Shown here: piece by piece, positions 1-12,640 of the stretch
How the letters are laid out: each line of letters opens with the position of its first letter
How positions within the stretch are numbered: the first letter of the stretch is position 1
NCBI GenBank assembly: GCA_002803225.1
Contig: NXFV01001674.1
Coordinates: forward strand, 1 to 64,000
Direction of reading: 5' to 3'
Source: Gamarada debralockiae
Lineage: Eukaryota; Ascomycota; Leotiomycetes; Helotiales; Hyphodiscaceae
Length of the DNA: 64,000 bases
Notes under the pieces: generated by a model
Database searches by the model: none
Told to the model about the DNA's origin: nothing
What the model saw: the letters and a program-made list of their open reading frames with translations, nothing else
Program-made: the position numbers and the translations under genes

Positions 1-402
1 ACGGCAGCTCACCCAGGCACTGTAGTACAAGAAGATGGAGCGCCTGCTTACTCATCAAAGCACCAAGTGGCTGTGTTCAATCTCTTTGAAGTTGTAAAGC
101 TTTTATGGCCAGGCAACTCTCCCGACTTGAATGCAATTGAGCCTTGCTGGTGGTATATGAAGTGTTAGACTACAAAGAAAGGAGTATCTACTTCTAAGAA
201 GGAGCTGGAGAAGAAGTGGCTTAACTGTTGGAGGGACTTAGACCAAGAAAGAATAAGACGTTGGGTAAAAAGGATTCCAATCCATATTGAAGAGGTCATT
301 AGATTAGAAGGGGGCAATAAGTATATAGAAGGTTCAGAAGGGGTTTCCTGGCGTAACAGGTGGAAAAATGGGTCTTCTTTAAGTGTACAGGAGGAGGAAT
401 AG
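1..402 (+). pseudogene. Tc1/mariner-type transposase C-terminal remnant
   Basis: Frame 1 reads a DDE-transposase C-terminal end that enters from outside the window. Visible are the segment VQEDGAPAYSS (second catalytic Asp region) and the hallmark WPGNSPDLNAIEPCW, in which the third acidic residue is carried. A TAG at 166-168 interrupts the frame. Reading then continues in the same frame through a Lys/Arg-rich tail (WLNCWRDLDQERIRRWVKRI) to a natural-looking stop at 400-402. The element is therefore inactive at least through this nonsense codon. A CAG-to-TAG change would be the C-to-T type produced by repeat-induced point mutation, but that origin is inference. No terminal inverted repeat can be assigned because the 5' part is missing. 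Confidence 0.8.
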
Positions 403-3400
403 CTTTCAAATTGGAGTAACTTCCTGATTAGGACCCCGCTACGGTGGCCGAAATATTACGGTGACCTACGGTGACCTTTGACTAGCGTGTATTATGACTT
501 TTGGGCCGAACCTTCGTAAGGAAGGGAAACATGGAGCTGGAGAGAGCTCTGTCAGAATTTCTTGGGTCTAGTGGCTTACAGTGTGGGGATGTGCGAGAAT
601 TGTCAGGAAGGGAAATGATTTTCTCGCTATCGGTATCTTAGACGCCGAAAGACATTGAACGATTGTGGTGGTGGTGAAGAGTCATTACAGAGTGGCTTTA
701 ATATGACGACAATGGCCAGTTTCAAAGGGGCGAGTGCTGCTGCGAGCATCGTGTTCCAGAAAACATGTCACTGTAGTCCAAATGTGGAAGGTTCAACTTG
801 ATTAAAGAGGGGCTGATCTTTAAAGACGGTGTCTGAAGCGAAGGAAACGCAGAATGGTTCTGGCCTGCTGAACCAGCCTGAACCACTACTGTACCGGTGA
901 ACTCGGCGCAAAGTCTGTGAATAACAGAGATGGATGAAAATTGATGAAGGACTTCGTAACTTTGTCTAAGTTTCAAGAAAAACTGAGGCTTCGCTGGGAA
1001 GCGGCTGAGTCCTCCTTAATCACGCAAACAATCTGAAAATTTGGGCTGTCACTGTTTCATCGGAGATTCGAGAGTTGAGATTCAGCCTCCTGTCTAAGTC
1101 TGGGTAGAGATTGATGAGCCTCGAGGCATGGCATGAATAGGGGCAAAGTAGAAAGAGGGCTGGTAATGAAAATCATGAGGATCGCTACGAAGGAAGGGTG
1201 GTATGGCAACTAAAATCCTACGTTCAGGGTAGGGGCTGTCTGCATCCCGTTCCTTCGACACCCAAAAGGATTGATCGGAGGCATTCATACCGACCGAGGA
1301 GACCAGAAATTCTCAATTTATGACCAATCTGATGATATTTGTGTTGTCACCCTGAGGTGTTACATGATACGATCCTCGACTTCCTGTTCCGCCGCCGTAC
1401 CTCTCCCAGGACTGGCAACTTCTGCAGCCGAACTGTGTCTCCACACCTTCTGGAAGAACTTCGGATTCTGGAAACCACGTTCTTTTGGACCTGAGGTGAC
1501 CTGTTTGAATCGGAGATTGGTGCGCCATCGATGCAAGTGTTGCGAAAATGGGAACAGGGGGTGCTCCACCGTTTGATGCGACTGGATGTCTGACATCAAA
1601 TCCGGAATATCGTTGTTTAACTTTTCTATTAAGTTTCCGGGGAGTTATTTTCTTACAATTTATTGACAAGGAGTATTGAGAGTAGTATCGAGTCATCTGG
1701 GTAACTTTTAACCTGATACTGACTTGTCCCCCATAAATCTTCCTCATGAAGACAAAAAGGGTTCAGTATGAGGCCCTTTCAGCAATTGACACTCTTCGGC
1801 CTCGGCCTGCCCACAGCATTTACGGCGCACATGATTTCTCTTTGAAGGCTTCGGCAGTCAAAAATATGCACGACTATCCGGATAATACCTAAAATATACA
1901 GTTTGATCGACTTATGAAGCACGGCACGAGGGAAAGAAGATCCGCACTGACAACGTCGAGCAGTAAATTGTGGCTTGACATTTTTGTGGGGAAAGTCTGG
2001 AGAACAGGCAGGGTATGGATTGGCCGAGTCCGAATTGGAGGGTTTCACTCGAGCACTTAATATTGACTTGCTGACAAGGTTAGGATACACCTGGCAGACC
2101 ATGACCGTCGTAGAAGCTGGAGGCAAAGACGTACAGGACGCGGCGCAGTTTTCCTAACGTCTTCTGCATCGCATTGCAGGAAGTGCGATACGTCCACCGT
2201 ACTTCTGACTTGGCCGAGCGCCGAAAAGTGAAGGCCTTTCAGACACGAGCCAGGCCAGCGATTTGCTTGGAGCGTTTGATGCACTAGGCGGTTCGTTGTG
2301 AGAACGCCATGTTCAGGGGATCCTTACACACTGCGACCTTGCTCCCATTAGGCTACTATTTAGCACATCACATGAGGAACATGACTTTCTACTAGTGTGC
2401 GGCAATAAGCATGAACCCGAGGCCGCCTGGGGGATGTACACTTCCACATGGAAATGCATGAGTTTTGGAATTGGAACAGCGAATGGGATATCTTGGAATA
2501 CAAGTTCCTTGCACGTCCAGCATCATCGCCATCGTCATAGTAAAGTAAGGTACAGACAACACAGACTTTTCGTACCAGACTTTGGAGAGCTCAACTCAGC
2601 TTATCGAGTTATCGATACGCTCGGGCCATCCAGCGGTCTTCAGGGTTTCGTGGAGACCCCGGGGTATGGAGAAATTGAGAATAAAATAGGGGGCATTTGG
2701 AGAAAGGAACGAGAGAAACATAAAAGAGTACAACGTCAACTTGTACTTGTACCTCTACACATCTACCGCGAGCAGAGTCAGAGTTCTCTTGTCAGGATTT
2801 GTTAAGCAGTAATTTCCAGAAATATATCCGAGATAACCCCCAGGAGAATTTCTGTCCCACCTTTGCCAACTGGTATCGGCTCTCGGAAGGACTTTCTGAG
2901 CGATTGTGCATGAGGTGGGTACGCATCAATGTACTTGAGCTCCATAATGTCTGCAGCTTTTCCGCTGATGCGTGGTCCAATATTAATGTAAGAAGAAGGT
3001 ACAAACACCGATAGATACAAGTTGCAACGTATACGAAGGTAATTTGTACCCATGATTTGTGTCATCTGCCGCTTGGAGGCTGGGTTACTGATACCAACGA
3101 TCAAAGATCCAGACGCCTTATCATGGATATCTATGCACTGTAGATTCAGCAAGTCAAGCCGGACCGGTGCCGAAACACCTCGCCGTCGACCCTGCTCTAC
3201 TCTGCCCTGCCATGCCATGCCCTTGCCCTTGCCCTGTCATCGGATTAACCTGTCTTATGTTATTAATATCAAATTTAGCAGCGGCAGTCTCTCCACGATT
3301 GAGAAATAACCATTCACGGACCTTCCCTGGAATTGCCTCTTCTCGCTGGGATCATAAATCCCTCGAGTTTTGCCTTACCCTGTCCTGCGCTGTCCTGCTC

Positions 3401-4431
3401 GTCTCTGTCTTTCTTCCGTGCGCAGTTGTACATCGTGACTTCGTCTTTGACCTTGTCCCCGGAGGCCGGACCCAGACCACTCAAATCTCAACAAAACCCT
3501 CACAAATTATGTCGAACCCGAACCCACCAACAACCACTTCGATTTCTTCCTATCCTACCTAGCCTTCTCAAACTATCCTTCCCACTTGTCCGCCAGAGAT
3601 CGATCCACAATATTGACTACACTGAAAAGACTCAAGCGCCCCCCAGTCCCCACCAAGCTAAGGTCTGAAGCGTCTGAGACGGCCAATAACGACCCCTGCG
3701 TGGCCTCTGAAAGTGCAGCTTGACTTTCCGATCGTTGGTCATCCAGGTCACCCAGCCCCAGCCTGGGTTCGCGACAGTCTTGGCTCTCCATAATTTTGTG
3801 GAACCTGCTTCTTGTGCAAAGGTTGACGCTTTGTACTTTTGTGCTCTTCCAGTTTCGGAGACGGCTAGCTGCCACAACTGCGACGGCGTTAACAAAATTC
3901 AGACACACTCGTGGTGCGCGGAACCTTTCGCAGAGTACATCCGAACAACACCGTTCTCCGTCGCTTCGAAAGGGTACTTTCCTGTTGTTGTCAACCGCCC
4001 ATACCCATACCCTTCAACTCGAAAAAAAAAATCTCCCCAAAGTACCGTCCGGATATATTGGTCGGCCATACATATTACCTTAAAATCAACGGGGGCTGTT
4101 GAGCAGGAGCTCAAGATCGGCTCGGCTAAAGCATTGCGAATGGTGTGGGTGCAGGGAGAGGCAAGCGATAAGTGGCAGGAGGCAGGCAAAGCCGTGGTTT
4201 CTTTGATGCACCTGCTGCACCTCGCTGCAAGTCCCCAGTAACTGACCTGCCAGGCTCTGGCCACTGGAAAGCCGTAAGTCAGAACCTCCATTCCCAATCC
4301 TTTCCTGTCCATTGCCACGATCTTCGAACGTCAAGTTGGGAACGGGTGTAATGTTGAGAGTCCAATAGCATGCCAAAAAGGACTTCTGGAAGCTGTTTGC
4401 AGATTTCCTCCCGCAACGCCCTTCCACAACG
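403..4431. other. Gene-poor stretch, no supported gene
   Basis: About 4 kb between the transposase remnant and the C2H2 regulator. Only short open frames on both strands are present (longest about 170 codons at 3720-4241), without recognisable domains, splice-joined continuations or conserved motifs. The last several hundred bases probably serve as promoter and 5' leader of the downstream regulator. A pyrimidine-rich low-complexity patch sits near 3.2-3.4 kb. Confidence 0.5.
3190..3236. repeat. CTGCC/CTTGCC low-complexity patch
   Basis: Short irregular tandem units of the form CTGCC, CATGC and CTTGCC repeat here. A related CCTGTCCTG-rich patch follows at about 3370-3400. Simple-sequence DNA with no gene assigned. 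Confidence 0.6.
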
Positions 4432-7400
4432 ATGCTAAGTGAACAAACGATACATCAACATCAACAGCTTGTCATGCCTGCTACGACGTCATCTAGCGGC
4501 TCTGTGTCGAATGGGGGAGTGAATAATGGGGAGAATGGTAAGATATGACCCTAAGTTTCTACATTTGGAGGTTGGAAATGCGATATTTGATTGTTGAATT
4601 GCTTTTGCCTCGTCCTAGCAAGCTCAATGCTAATTCAACCTCGTCAGGCACCTCAGCAAACGGCAATTCCAAAGCTGCGAACAACTTTCCCCCACCAAAG
4701 ACCGACAAACCCAGACCTCACGTATGTGGAACTTGCCAAAGATCCTTCGCACGATTAGAACACCTCAAGCGTCACGAACGTTCACATACAAAAGAGAAAC
4801 CATTCGAATGTCCCGAATGTGCGAGATGTTTCGCCCGCCGTGATCTCTTACTACGGCACCAGCAGAAGCTACATATGACTACTACACCATCTTCAAGACC
4901 GAGAAATCGTCGAGAGAGTGCTGCAAGTAGTACAGCTGGGCCAGGTCGGGTTCGGAAAGGCTCAGTAGCCAATGGACATGGAGCGGCGACGATGAGACCC
5001 AGAGCAAATACAATCAGTCATGTTGATGGTGCTCATATGCAATTGATGGCCGCCGCAAATGCCAACGTGCCTAGGAATGGGCTTGCAGCAGCACAACCAC
5101 ACAGCCGCCATCCTAGTCTTGCAGGTCTGCCAATGCACAATGACTATCATTTTGGAGGCATGTCTACAGCTATGGGTCAACGTGGTATGAACCATGGATT
5201 ACCAAAATTGGAAACGCATGGATTTAACAACATGGATTTTGGAGGTGGTCTCAGAACTGCGCCGGTGGTAGGAGGGTTCAATGCGGATTTCGACTTTGAA
5301 GGACTCCTATTTGGGCCTGGTTCGACCATTAATCCAAACGCGCTGCATTACAGCGACTCGCCACAATCCATGGCAATTGACTCTACATCTCCATACCACC
5401 AGGCTTTTCCAGACATGTCTGCCAGCCAGACTCTGGAGGAAAACTTTGATTGGATGAATGGCTTTGAACATCAAATGTCCTTTAACGATGGCAACGAGAA
5501 TGCCATTGATGGATCTTCACCATCAGCTATCAGCACTGCCAGCCAGAGTGGAATCAGCGAAGTCATGCTTGATGGGTCAAACAACCCAGCTGCGTCTACT
5601 CAATCAATGTGGCAACAGTCAATGATGGCCCCTCCCTTAATGACACCGAATCCCTTTCATCTCGAACTTGGAAACCCTGGGTTTCCTGACCTGTTGAATG
5701 GTGGGCCGATTTCTCCTCAGAGCTTGCCGCAGAAAAATGCGAATGATCCTTATTTCTCGACTCCACCACCGTCAATGAGCTCCTTGAGCCCATCCATAAT
5801 GCCAGGAATTCCAACTCAAGGGTTTCATCCTCCAATGAATCTAGGACCTGAAACACCGGTCTCTATGAATGGCAGCTTGTATTCCAGTCTACCTCTGTCC
5901 ACGATCACAGATGCTACTCGCACATCTCTTTTGGCCGTCCTTGCTCAATGCACACCATTTGGAGGCCGAAAATACTCCTTCCCAGCGACGAGTTCTCCTC
6001 TCTCCCCACACTTTCCTGGCCGAAGCAACAGCGTCGATTCCGGTCGAAGTCTTCCAAGTACCCATGATCTACAACGTTATATCGGGGCTTATATACGATA
6101 TTTCCATCCTCATTTGCCATTCCTTCATATACCCACCCTTTCTTTCGATATTCCAGCTTATACAAGCGAGTCACGGCATGCAGGTTTGGTTGGCGGCCGG
6201 GGTTGCTTAATTCTTTCGATGGCCGCAATTGGTGCTCTCTACGAGATGGAACAAGTTCAGTCAAAGGATCTTTTTGATTCCGCGAAGAAGATGATCCAAT
6301 TGTACTTGGAGGAACGACGAAAGGCCGATGTTCGAAAGGCAGACCATCGAAAAGCCGGTGTTGATCATGGAGCTCGTGTCACCGAAAACTCGGTGCACAC
6401 GCCTGTCTGGCTAGTACAAGCGATGCTCTTGAATGTTGTGTATGGACATAACTGTGGTGACAAGACTGCTGGCGATATCGCAAGCACTCACTGCGCCGCT
6501 CTCGTGAGCCTTGCCCGAGCCGCTGAGCTGCTGAGACCGCAACCGTTCCATAGTTCGAACCAGCCCGACGTACGGATGACAGACGATGATTCGGCGTCAC
6601 CAGAAGCTTGGAACAATGGTACGAAGAGTGAAATCCCCGAGGATCATCAAGACTGGTACAACTGGAAGGCAATGGAGGAGCGGAAGAGGACTCTCTATGG
6701 TACGCAATTCTCGGAACTAAAAACTCGTGAAACTCTCTTATCTCGAATCTTTCACCTCTTTTTGAGCAATTGCTGACTCCCGGATTTTCACAGCTGTTTT
6801 TATCCTTTCCAGTCTTTTGGTGTCTGCATACAATCATACCCCAGCACTGACGAACTCCGAGATCATGCTCGATCTTCCTTGCGATGAAGAATTCTGGTCG
6901 GCAGAGACAGCGAGTAGCTTCTATGCCAAAGGCGGTGCTAGGATGGCTGACCACAACCAAATCACCTTCCACGATGCCCTTGGTGAGCTCCTGCGGACCA
7001 GTGAGAAGCAGCAACAACAGCATCACATGGTTCAAAGCCAGCCTTTTGGATCTAGTGTCAACACACAAGATCTTCCAAAGAGTGATCTTCGACCCAGTAC
7101 ATTCGGATGCCTTGTTCTTATCAACGCACTTCACAATTACATATGGGAAACGCGACAGAGACACCATAACAAGATTTGGACCAACGAGGAGACAGAAAAG
7201 ATGCACCGCCATATCGAGCCAGCTTTGAAAGCTTGGCAAGCAGCGTGGTATGTACCTCCCAGAGCACTCCTTTCTCGGAACTCATAGAACTCGCTTAGCT
7301 CTAATCTTTCGACCCTTTTGAGCAATTGCTAACTCCAACATTTCCACAGGGCGAGCAATCCTCATCACAGTCTAGAACGACCGAACCCTTACGGATTTGG

Positions 7401-8318
7401 ACCACTTTCAGCAGACAGCATTCCTCTCCTGGACCTAGCATATGTTCGACTATTTGTGAACCTATCACGGTCGAAAGAGAAGTTCTGGCAACGTGATTAC
7501 GACGGCATGGCAGAGGAACTCTCTCGCGGATCTGAGATCATTCAACATGCCGAGCATTCACCCGAGTCCAACGCTGAGTCTTCGGATCCGTCCGAAACCT
7601 CTGCTACTAGCTCTGCCTTTGTCGATTCGCCTCCTACATCAACTTCATCCCCGGACTTCAAAACTAACAGGTTACCGGCAAACGCGAATGGCCAGATATC
7701 AAGTCAGTCGATTTCAACATCCAAACGGGAACGCCACCTTCGAAAGGCTGCATTTTACGCTGCTGATTCGCTCTCGATGTCTGACAAATTGGGTGTAACG
7801 TTCGCCGATTTCACTTCTCGGGAGCTTCCTTTGCAGTCAGCTATGTGTGCATTCGACTGTGCTCAAGTCCTCGCGGAGTGGGTCGCCACAGTACAAGAAA
7901 GAGTTGGTCGGTATCTCGGTATTCTGGGCAAAGACGACATCGACCTCAGTCAAGTTCCCGGTATCATGCTTCTCGAGGAGGAGGATTGCAAGTTGCTCTC
8001 CAAGATTCAAGAGGTGTTGAACAGCGCTGAGATCAAGATGAATTATGAACTTGCTAGCATAGGTTCGGTTACCATGAATACCGCTGCTCAAAGACTCCCT
8101 GGAGGAGACTCTGGGTATGGAAGCAAGATTTTGAGAGTCACAGCTTACATGCTGGATAAAGCCGCTGTTTGGCCTGGTCAGTTGACATCAATTGCTCAAA
8201 TAGCCCTGTGTATTTACTAATGCTCAAAATAGTTACCCATCTTATGGCCAGATCATTAGAAACTCAGGCCAGCCATATGCGCGCCCGAGCTGAGGACTCG
8301 GTAGCTCAGCGCGAATAG
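4432..8318 (+). CDS. C2H2 zinc-finger / Fungal_trans transcription factor (Adr1/AmdX-like)
   Basis: Proposed exons are 4432-4537, 4648-6699, 6794-7247, 7350-8176 and 8233-8318, which join in phase to 1174 aa. If the in-frame ATG at 4474 is used instead, the product is 1160 aa. Two tandem C2H2 fingers lie near the N-terminus (CGTC..H..H and CPEC..H..H, with the linker TKEKPFECPEC and the Adr1-like finger core ARRDLLLRHQQKLH). A long Ser/Pro/Asn-rich region follows. From about residue 490 the sequence resembles the Fungal_trans regulatory domain (RYFHPHLPFLHIPTL; TLYAVFILSSLLVSAYNHTP spans intron 2). Adr1/AmdX-class factors bind DNA and regulate carbon or nitrogen source use; that role here is inferred from the family. 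Intron 1 uses the acceptor at 4646-4647, with a CTAAT branch site. Introns 2 and 3 are homologous to each other. The splice at 8177 uses a GTCAGT donor and is the least certain. Confidence 0.88.
6700..6793 (+). repeat. Intron 2 of the C2H2 regulator, introner-like copy A
   Basis: 94-nt intron that shares ordered blocks with intron 3 of the same gene: TTCTCGGAACT (6708-6718), AACTCG, AATCTTTC, TTTTGAGCAATTGCT (6760-6774), ACTCC and a TTCACAG end. The flanking exons are not similar, so the match is confined to the intron. Confidence 0.75.
7248..7349 (+). repeat. Intron 3 of the C2H2 regulator, introner-like copy B
   Basis: 102-nt intron that matches intron 2 in block order: TTCTCGGAACT (7272-7282), AACTCG, AATCTTTC, TTTTGAGCAATTGCT (7316-7330), ACTCC and TTCCACAG. 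The TGCTAAC branch-point motif lies inside the best-conserved block. Confidence 0.75.
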
Positions 8319-9859
8319 GACACTCTCACCAGTCAATTTTCACAACTACATATCCGAGACTCAAAAGCCCAGACAGAACTCAAAAATATACATATCAAAA
8401 GTGTTTCTGAGATACACGATATCGTTTCTGTAAAAAAAATTTCATATTGGGACTTGTTTCGGCCTCTCCGCGTTTTGATATTTCTCACTCGTATGCAAGG
8501 GTGGAAGACTGTTCCATGGAGTGTCAGAACAGTTTCATCTGGGGCGGGCGGTCTTCTTCGGGTTGGGGTTTACATGAGCGGACGACTTCATGATCCGATA
8601 CGAAAATTCCACGATGGTCAGCTGGCTCACGAGCTCCAACATATTTTAATATGCACGAGACGATACGTTCGACTTCAATCGATTTTTTATAGCCATGGCC
8701 ATCTACACATACATTCGTTGCGTTCTACATACCATTCTACATCGGCATCTGGCCTGTTCAACTACGGATTTTTCTTTGGTTCTGCTGGATTTTTTTGGTA
8801 ATATTTGCAGGAGCTGATGTTTACTGCTTGCTTCGCTGGGTTTGGGTTGCTACTTTGCACGGCATGGCGTGTGGTCGGTTGCTTGCTACTTTCTGCTTAC
8901 TTGATGATGATGAAATTCTGGGGTGATGGGCGAAAAGGAGTGGCTTAATTGATGGGCAAAAAGGTGGCATAGGCGAGATGGCTAAGGTGTTCATAGCAGA
9001 GGAAGGCGAGGGTAAAGGTTCAACAACGGTTGAACGAAGGATGGAATGGCTACTTGCAAGGTGCTTGAAAATAAGGGCATCGAAATCAATGAAAAATCGA
9101 TCTTCATGGATCATTGCAAAAGCACTTTCAGCCCCACCTCCTTTCTGCCTTCCACAATTAGTTCTGCCTGTGATACCACTGCCGGTCAGCCCATATTATA
9201 AGATAAATTGAACTGCAACGTCGCGGCTTCCAAGCATGGCAATTCTCCCACCAGTCCCATTGACGGAGGCATCCGCAGCACCGCGACAGGCTGAATCGGA
9301 TCAACGTTCATACGAGATGGATAAAATCATATATTCGCGGACCTTCCCTTATTATCAATTGCGAAGGCTAAATAAACTCAGCTGTACCCTTAATTCTGAC
9401 GTGCATAAAGGCATTTCCTTCATCCGCTCTCAAACAAGCAACTGACAAAGTGGTGGTATAAGACGAAAAGACAGCCCCTTTGCGGAACTGCACCTAGGTC
9501 GCGAGGCTGAGACAAGTTACATTCTTTTAGATCAATTTCTGCGTAAGGCGTCCGGGGGATGTGTCGGTGTAAGGCTGGCCACTTTGTCGGCGACTTAGCA
9601 ACTAATCAGAAAGAAGTGCTGGGGAAGAAGAAAGTTCGCTGACTGTGTTCCAGCGGTTGACGAGGCGTGATGTGAGAGGGCTGCACGGAAGGTGGGGTTG
9701 TGGGATGGTGGCTTCAGCCGCAGCCCTGTGTAAGCTGAGTGTTTTGTACGAGGTGGGAGATGAGTATATGATGCGGGGTTGTTCTGCTCTGATTCACTGC
9801 GAATACTCACTGTTTGATTCCCAAAAGGCGAAGAGCGAGTGACTGTAAGAGTTTCGTGA
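8319..9859. other. Intergenic, nothing recognised
   Basis: About 1.5 kb between two same-strand genes. Only small open frames without recognisable motifs. It should hold the 3' end of the C2H2 regulator and the promoter of the DUF2235 gene; no clear TATA box or repeat is visible. Confidence 0.5.
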
Positions 9860-11738
9860 ATGTTTTCTCTTACCGCCTTATTCAAAGCCCCGCTTACGAG
9901 GACGAACTTCAACTCTGGACGACGGATCTTACAAGTGAGAAGTCATCTTATTGCGCCAATTCCAATTCAAAGGAACTTCAGTATGGCTTCACAGCATGAT
10001 CTGAAGAGGCCAGTTGGCAAGAAATTTATCATTGCTTGTGATGGTTCGCTCTCCCAACCATACTTTGGTAAAACACTCCGCTAACTTTTCAAAGGAACTT
10101 GGTTGGTACGATCCAACAGCACGAGCTTAATTCTCCAAGAGACTCACGATTACAAATAGAATAGCGATGGGGGAACGAGTCAAGATCCAAGTAACGTAGT
10201 GCGCATTGTTCGAGCCCTAAAGCATTTCGACGACAACGGAGTCCCGCAGCTGGCCTATTATCAACGAGGCGTAGGAACCGACGGTGACTTGGAAGATGAA
10301 GTACTTGGCGGCTTAACAGGAAGCGATGTTTCCGAGCACATTCGTGAGGCATATAGCTTGCTTGCCGACAACTTCAACCCGGAGACACAACACGAATTGA
10401 AAGATGGAACTGGACAGGTCGATGATATTGTCCTTCTCGGATTCTCCCGCGGGGCTTTCACGGCCAGAGCTATTGCCAGTCTGATCTCAGACGTTGGGTT
10501 GCTGACAAAAGTTGGAATGGAAGACTTTTTTGGCATATTTGAGGATTGGAAGAACCAGAATATACCGACCCATAGAAGCGAATGGTTCAAGTCGAAATTT
10601 CCTGACGTGGGCAAGTATATTGCTTTCACGGATCCAGAATACAGGAAGAAATTGATTGACGTAAGTTTACTCGACAAGGTGCCTGCATTAAACTACTACA
10701 CGGTATGCTAACCGGACATAGGAAGGATTAACGAGATGGAGCGAGGAATTGAAAATTCGAGCTGTTGGTGTGTGGGATACGGTTGGTAGGTACAAATCTC
10801 TCTATGCAAAAACTAGTTACTGACAGTAATTCCCAGGTGCGTTGGGTATCCCACTCCCTTTCAACGGGAAGAACGTGAAGGAGTTCTCGTTCGTCAACAC
10901 CAAGGTAGCTCGACATGTTCAATACGCATTTCAAGCTCTAGCCCTCGATGAGTATCGAAACCTCTACACGCCCACACTTTGGGAACAGCCCGACGATACT
11001 AGAAATCTGAAGAAGCTTAAACAGTGCTGGTTTCCGGGAGTGCACTGCAACATTGGTGGCTCGTATCCAGACGCTGAAATATCAAATATCACTCTGGCTT
11101 GGATGATCAGTCAACTTGAGGATAACGATAACGGAATTCTCGTCTTCGATCACAACTACCTCGCCCAAGTTCAAGATTGGAACACCGAAGGATACGCAAA
11201 GCGCAAAGAGAACGTGAGACCTTGGGGGATGGGAAGAATCTACAACTCTGCCTCTCCAAACTCCATCCGCACAGCAGCGCAAGGCATAAATCCAATCACG
11301 AGGACCCCAGGGAGATATTGCAGGATTGATCTCAATACCGGGTCACAAGATCCAAAGGCCCCATTGACTGAAACTAACGAGTATATCCACCGTTCTGTTA
11401 GAGTTCGAATGGATGATGGTGGGCTCGGCACGGAAGACTATCCAGCAACTACGACAGCCAAGGTATGGAATGCGGGGAAGAAGATCTTTGAGGTCTTTGA
11501 ACACGACCCCCCCGCTCCTGAGACACAAAGTGCTCCAGCACCATATAAGAGTGCGGCATTGAGTCATTATAAGCTTGTACAGCCGAAGAGTATTGAGATG
11601 GAAGTCGATCACTCGGCTTCAGGGACTAGTGGAGTGTATTGGCAGTGGCAGGGGACGGATGAGGGAAAGGACTTGCCGGAAGATGAACTCGGAAGAACTG
11701 AAAGAGAAATGCTCAAGAGGAGTCTTAGGGCTGTGTAG
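9860..11738 (+). CDS. DUF2235 alpha/beta-hydrolase (T6SS Tle1-like phospholipase domain)
   Basis: Exons 9860-10043, 10095-10105 (11 nt), 10160-10660, 10722-10785 and 10837-11738 join in phase to 553 aa. The family marker near the N-terminus, CDGTW, is completed only when the 11-nt exon is included, and the conserved NSDGGTSQDPSNV follows. The nucleophile elbow is LGFSRGAF (GxSxG). A later block, GVWDTVGALGIP, and GVHCNIGGSY carry the remaining conserved Asp/His regions of the DUF2235/Tle1-like fold. Bacterial relatives are phospholipases; fungal ones are mostly uncharacterised, so the substrate is unknown. The first 40 residues contain several Arg/Lys and no Asp/Glu, like a mitochondrial presequence. 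A second in-frame ATG at 9983 (MASQHDL) would remove it. The splice donors at 10044 (GTTCGC) and 10106 (GTACGA) are weak, but a direct skip would give a stop. Confidence 0.88.
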
Positions 11739-12640
11739 GCATTTCGAAGGGTTTATTGAACGAGAATAGGGAGTTCGCGCTGCGGAGAACGTGTATTTCT
11801 TAGTCAAAATTGAATTTATACCACGTGTGCGAATGGATGGAGACTGCTCAAGGAGTACATGCTGTGAGGGTAACCCGCTCAGTACTTCTGGGTCCAGGAT
11901 GAGGGTGGTTCTATTCTGTGTTGCGGTCGACGACGATAAATCAGACATGAAGTCGATCCTGGCTGCTGCGGTGTGAAAGTCAACCAGGCAGGCAGGTCGG
12001 GGTCAGGGGTGCACGCCAGTGGTGTCGCAAGAAGACTCTCTTCCGATGATGGTCTTCGCATATTGCTGAAAGTGCGGTTGGCAGGGTTTTGAAGTGGTGT
12101 CGACTTCTCCCACGACGAAGGGGCACAAAGTGCCAAACTAGACCCAGTATAAACCACCCCTCGGATTCGAAATTTTGGCGAGCGGGATCTTTCCGCCATT
12201 TTTCGACACCAAAAAGGGAAGGACAGGAGGGAATTAACGACATCGTCTCGCAGGACAACTTCATATAGATAGATGAAACATTATGATAGATGCTTTCGCC
12301 CGCGGCTTTTATACGTTCATATCACGCTGTGCTCGTGATCTGTACAGATTGATCTCCATTGCCTCCACACCGTGTAACTACGTGTGATTGTGCCAAAACC
12401 TTCACAGGGCGTATGGAACGTCGAGAAGGAACAGTTGCACCACTTGCCTCGCTCCGTACAAATGTCCTAACACGCTGGGACGCAGCACATGCCTGAGTTT
12501 GGCATATGAATCCTCATCATTCAACTGATTTGAAATATCATCTATGATACGCATACGAACTTCGTCGAGCCGCCAGCATGTGGGTTTAGCAGACAGGATA
12601 TCAGAAATTCAGAGTACGATTGATTACGAGCACAACTCTT
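11739..12640. other. Convergent intergenic region
   Basis: About 900 bases between the convergent DUF2235 and DUF7053 genes. Short antisense open frames near 11.9-12.26 kb lack recognisable features. It presumably contains both 3' untranslated regions. Confidence 0.5.

Noticed and set aside
3720..4241. 173-codon open frame upstream of the C2H2 regulator
   Set aside because: No recognisable motif; overlaps several other frames of similar size and likely lies in promoter or leader DNA.
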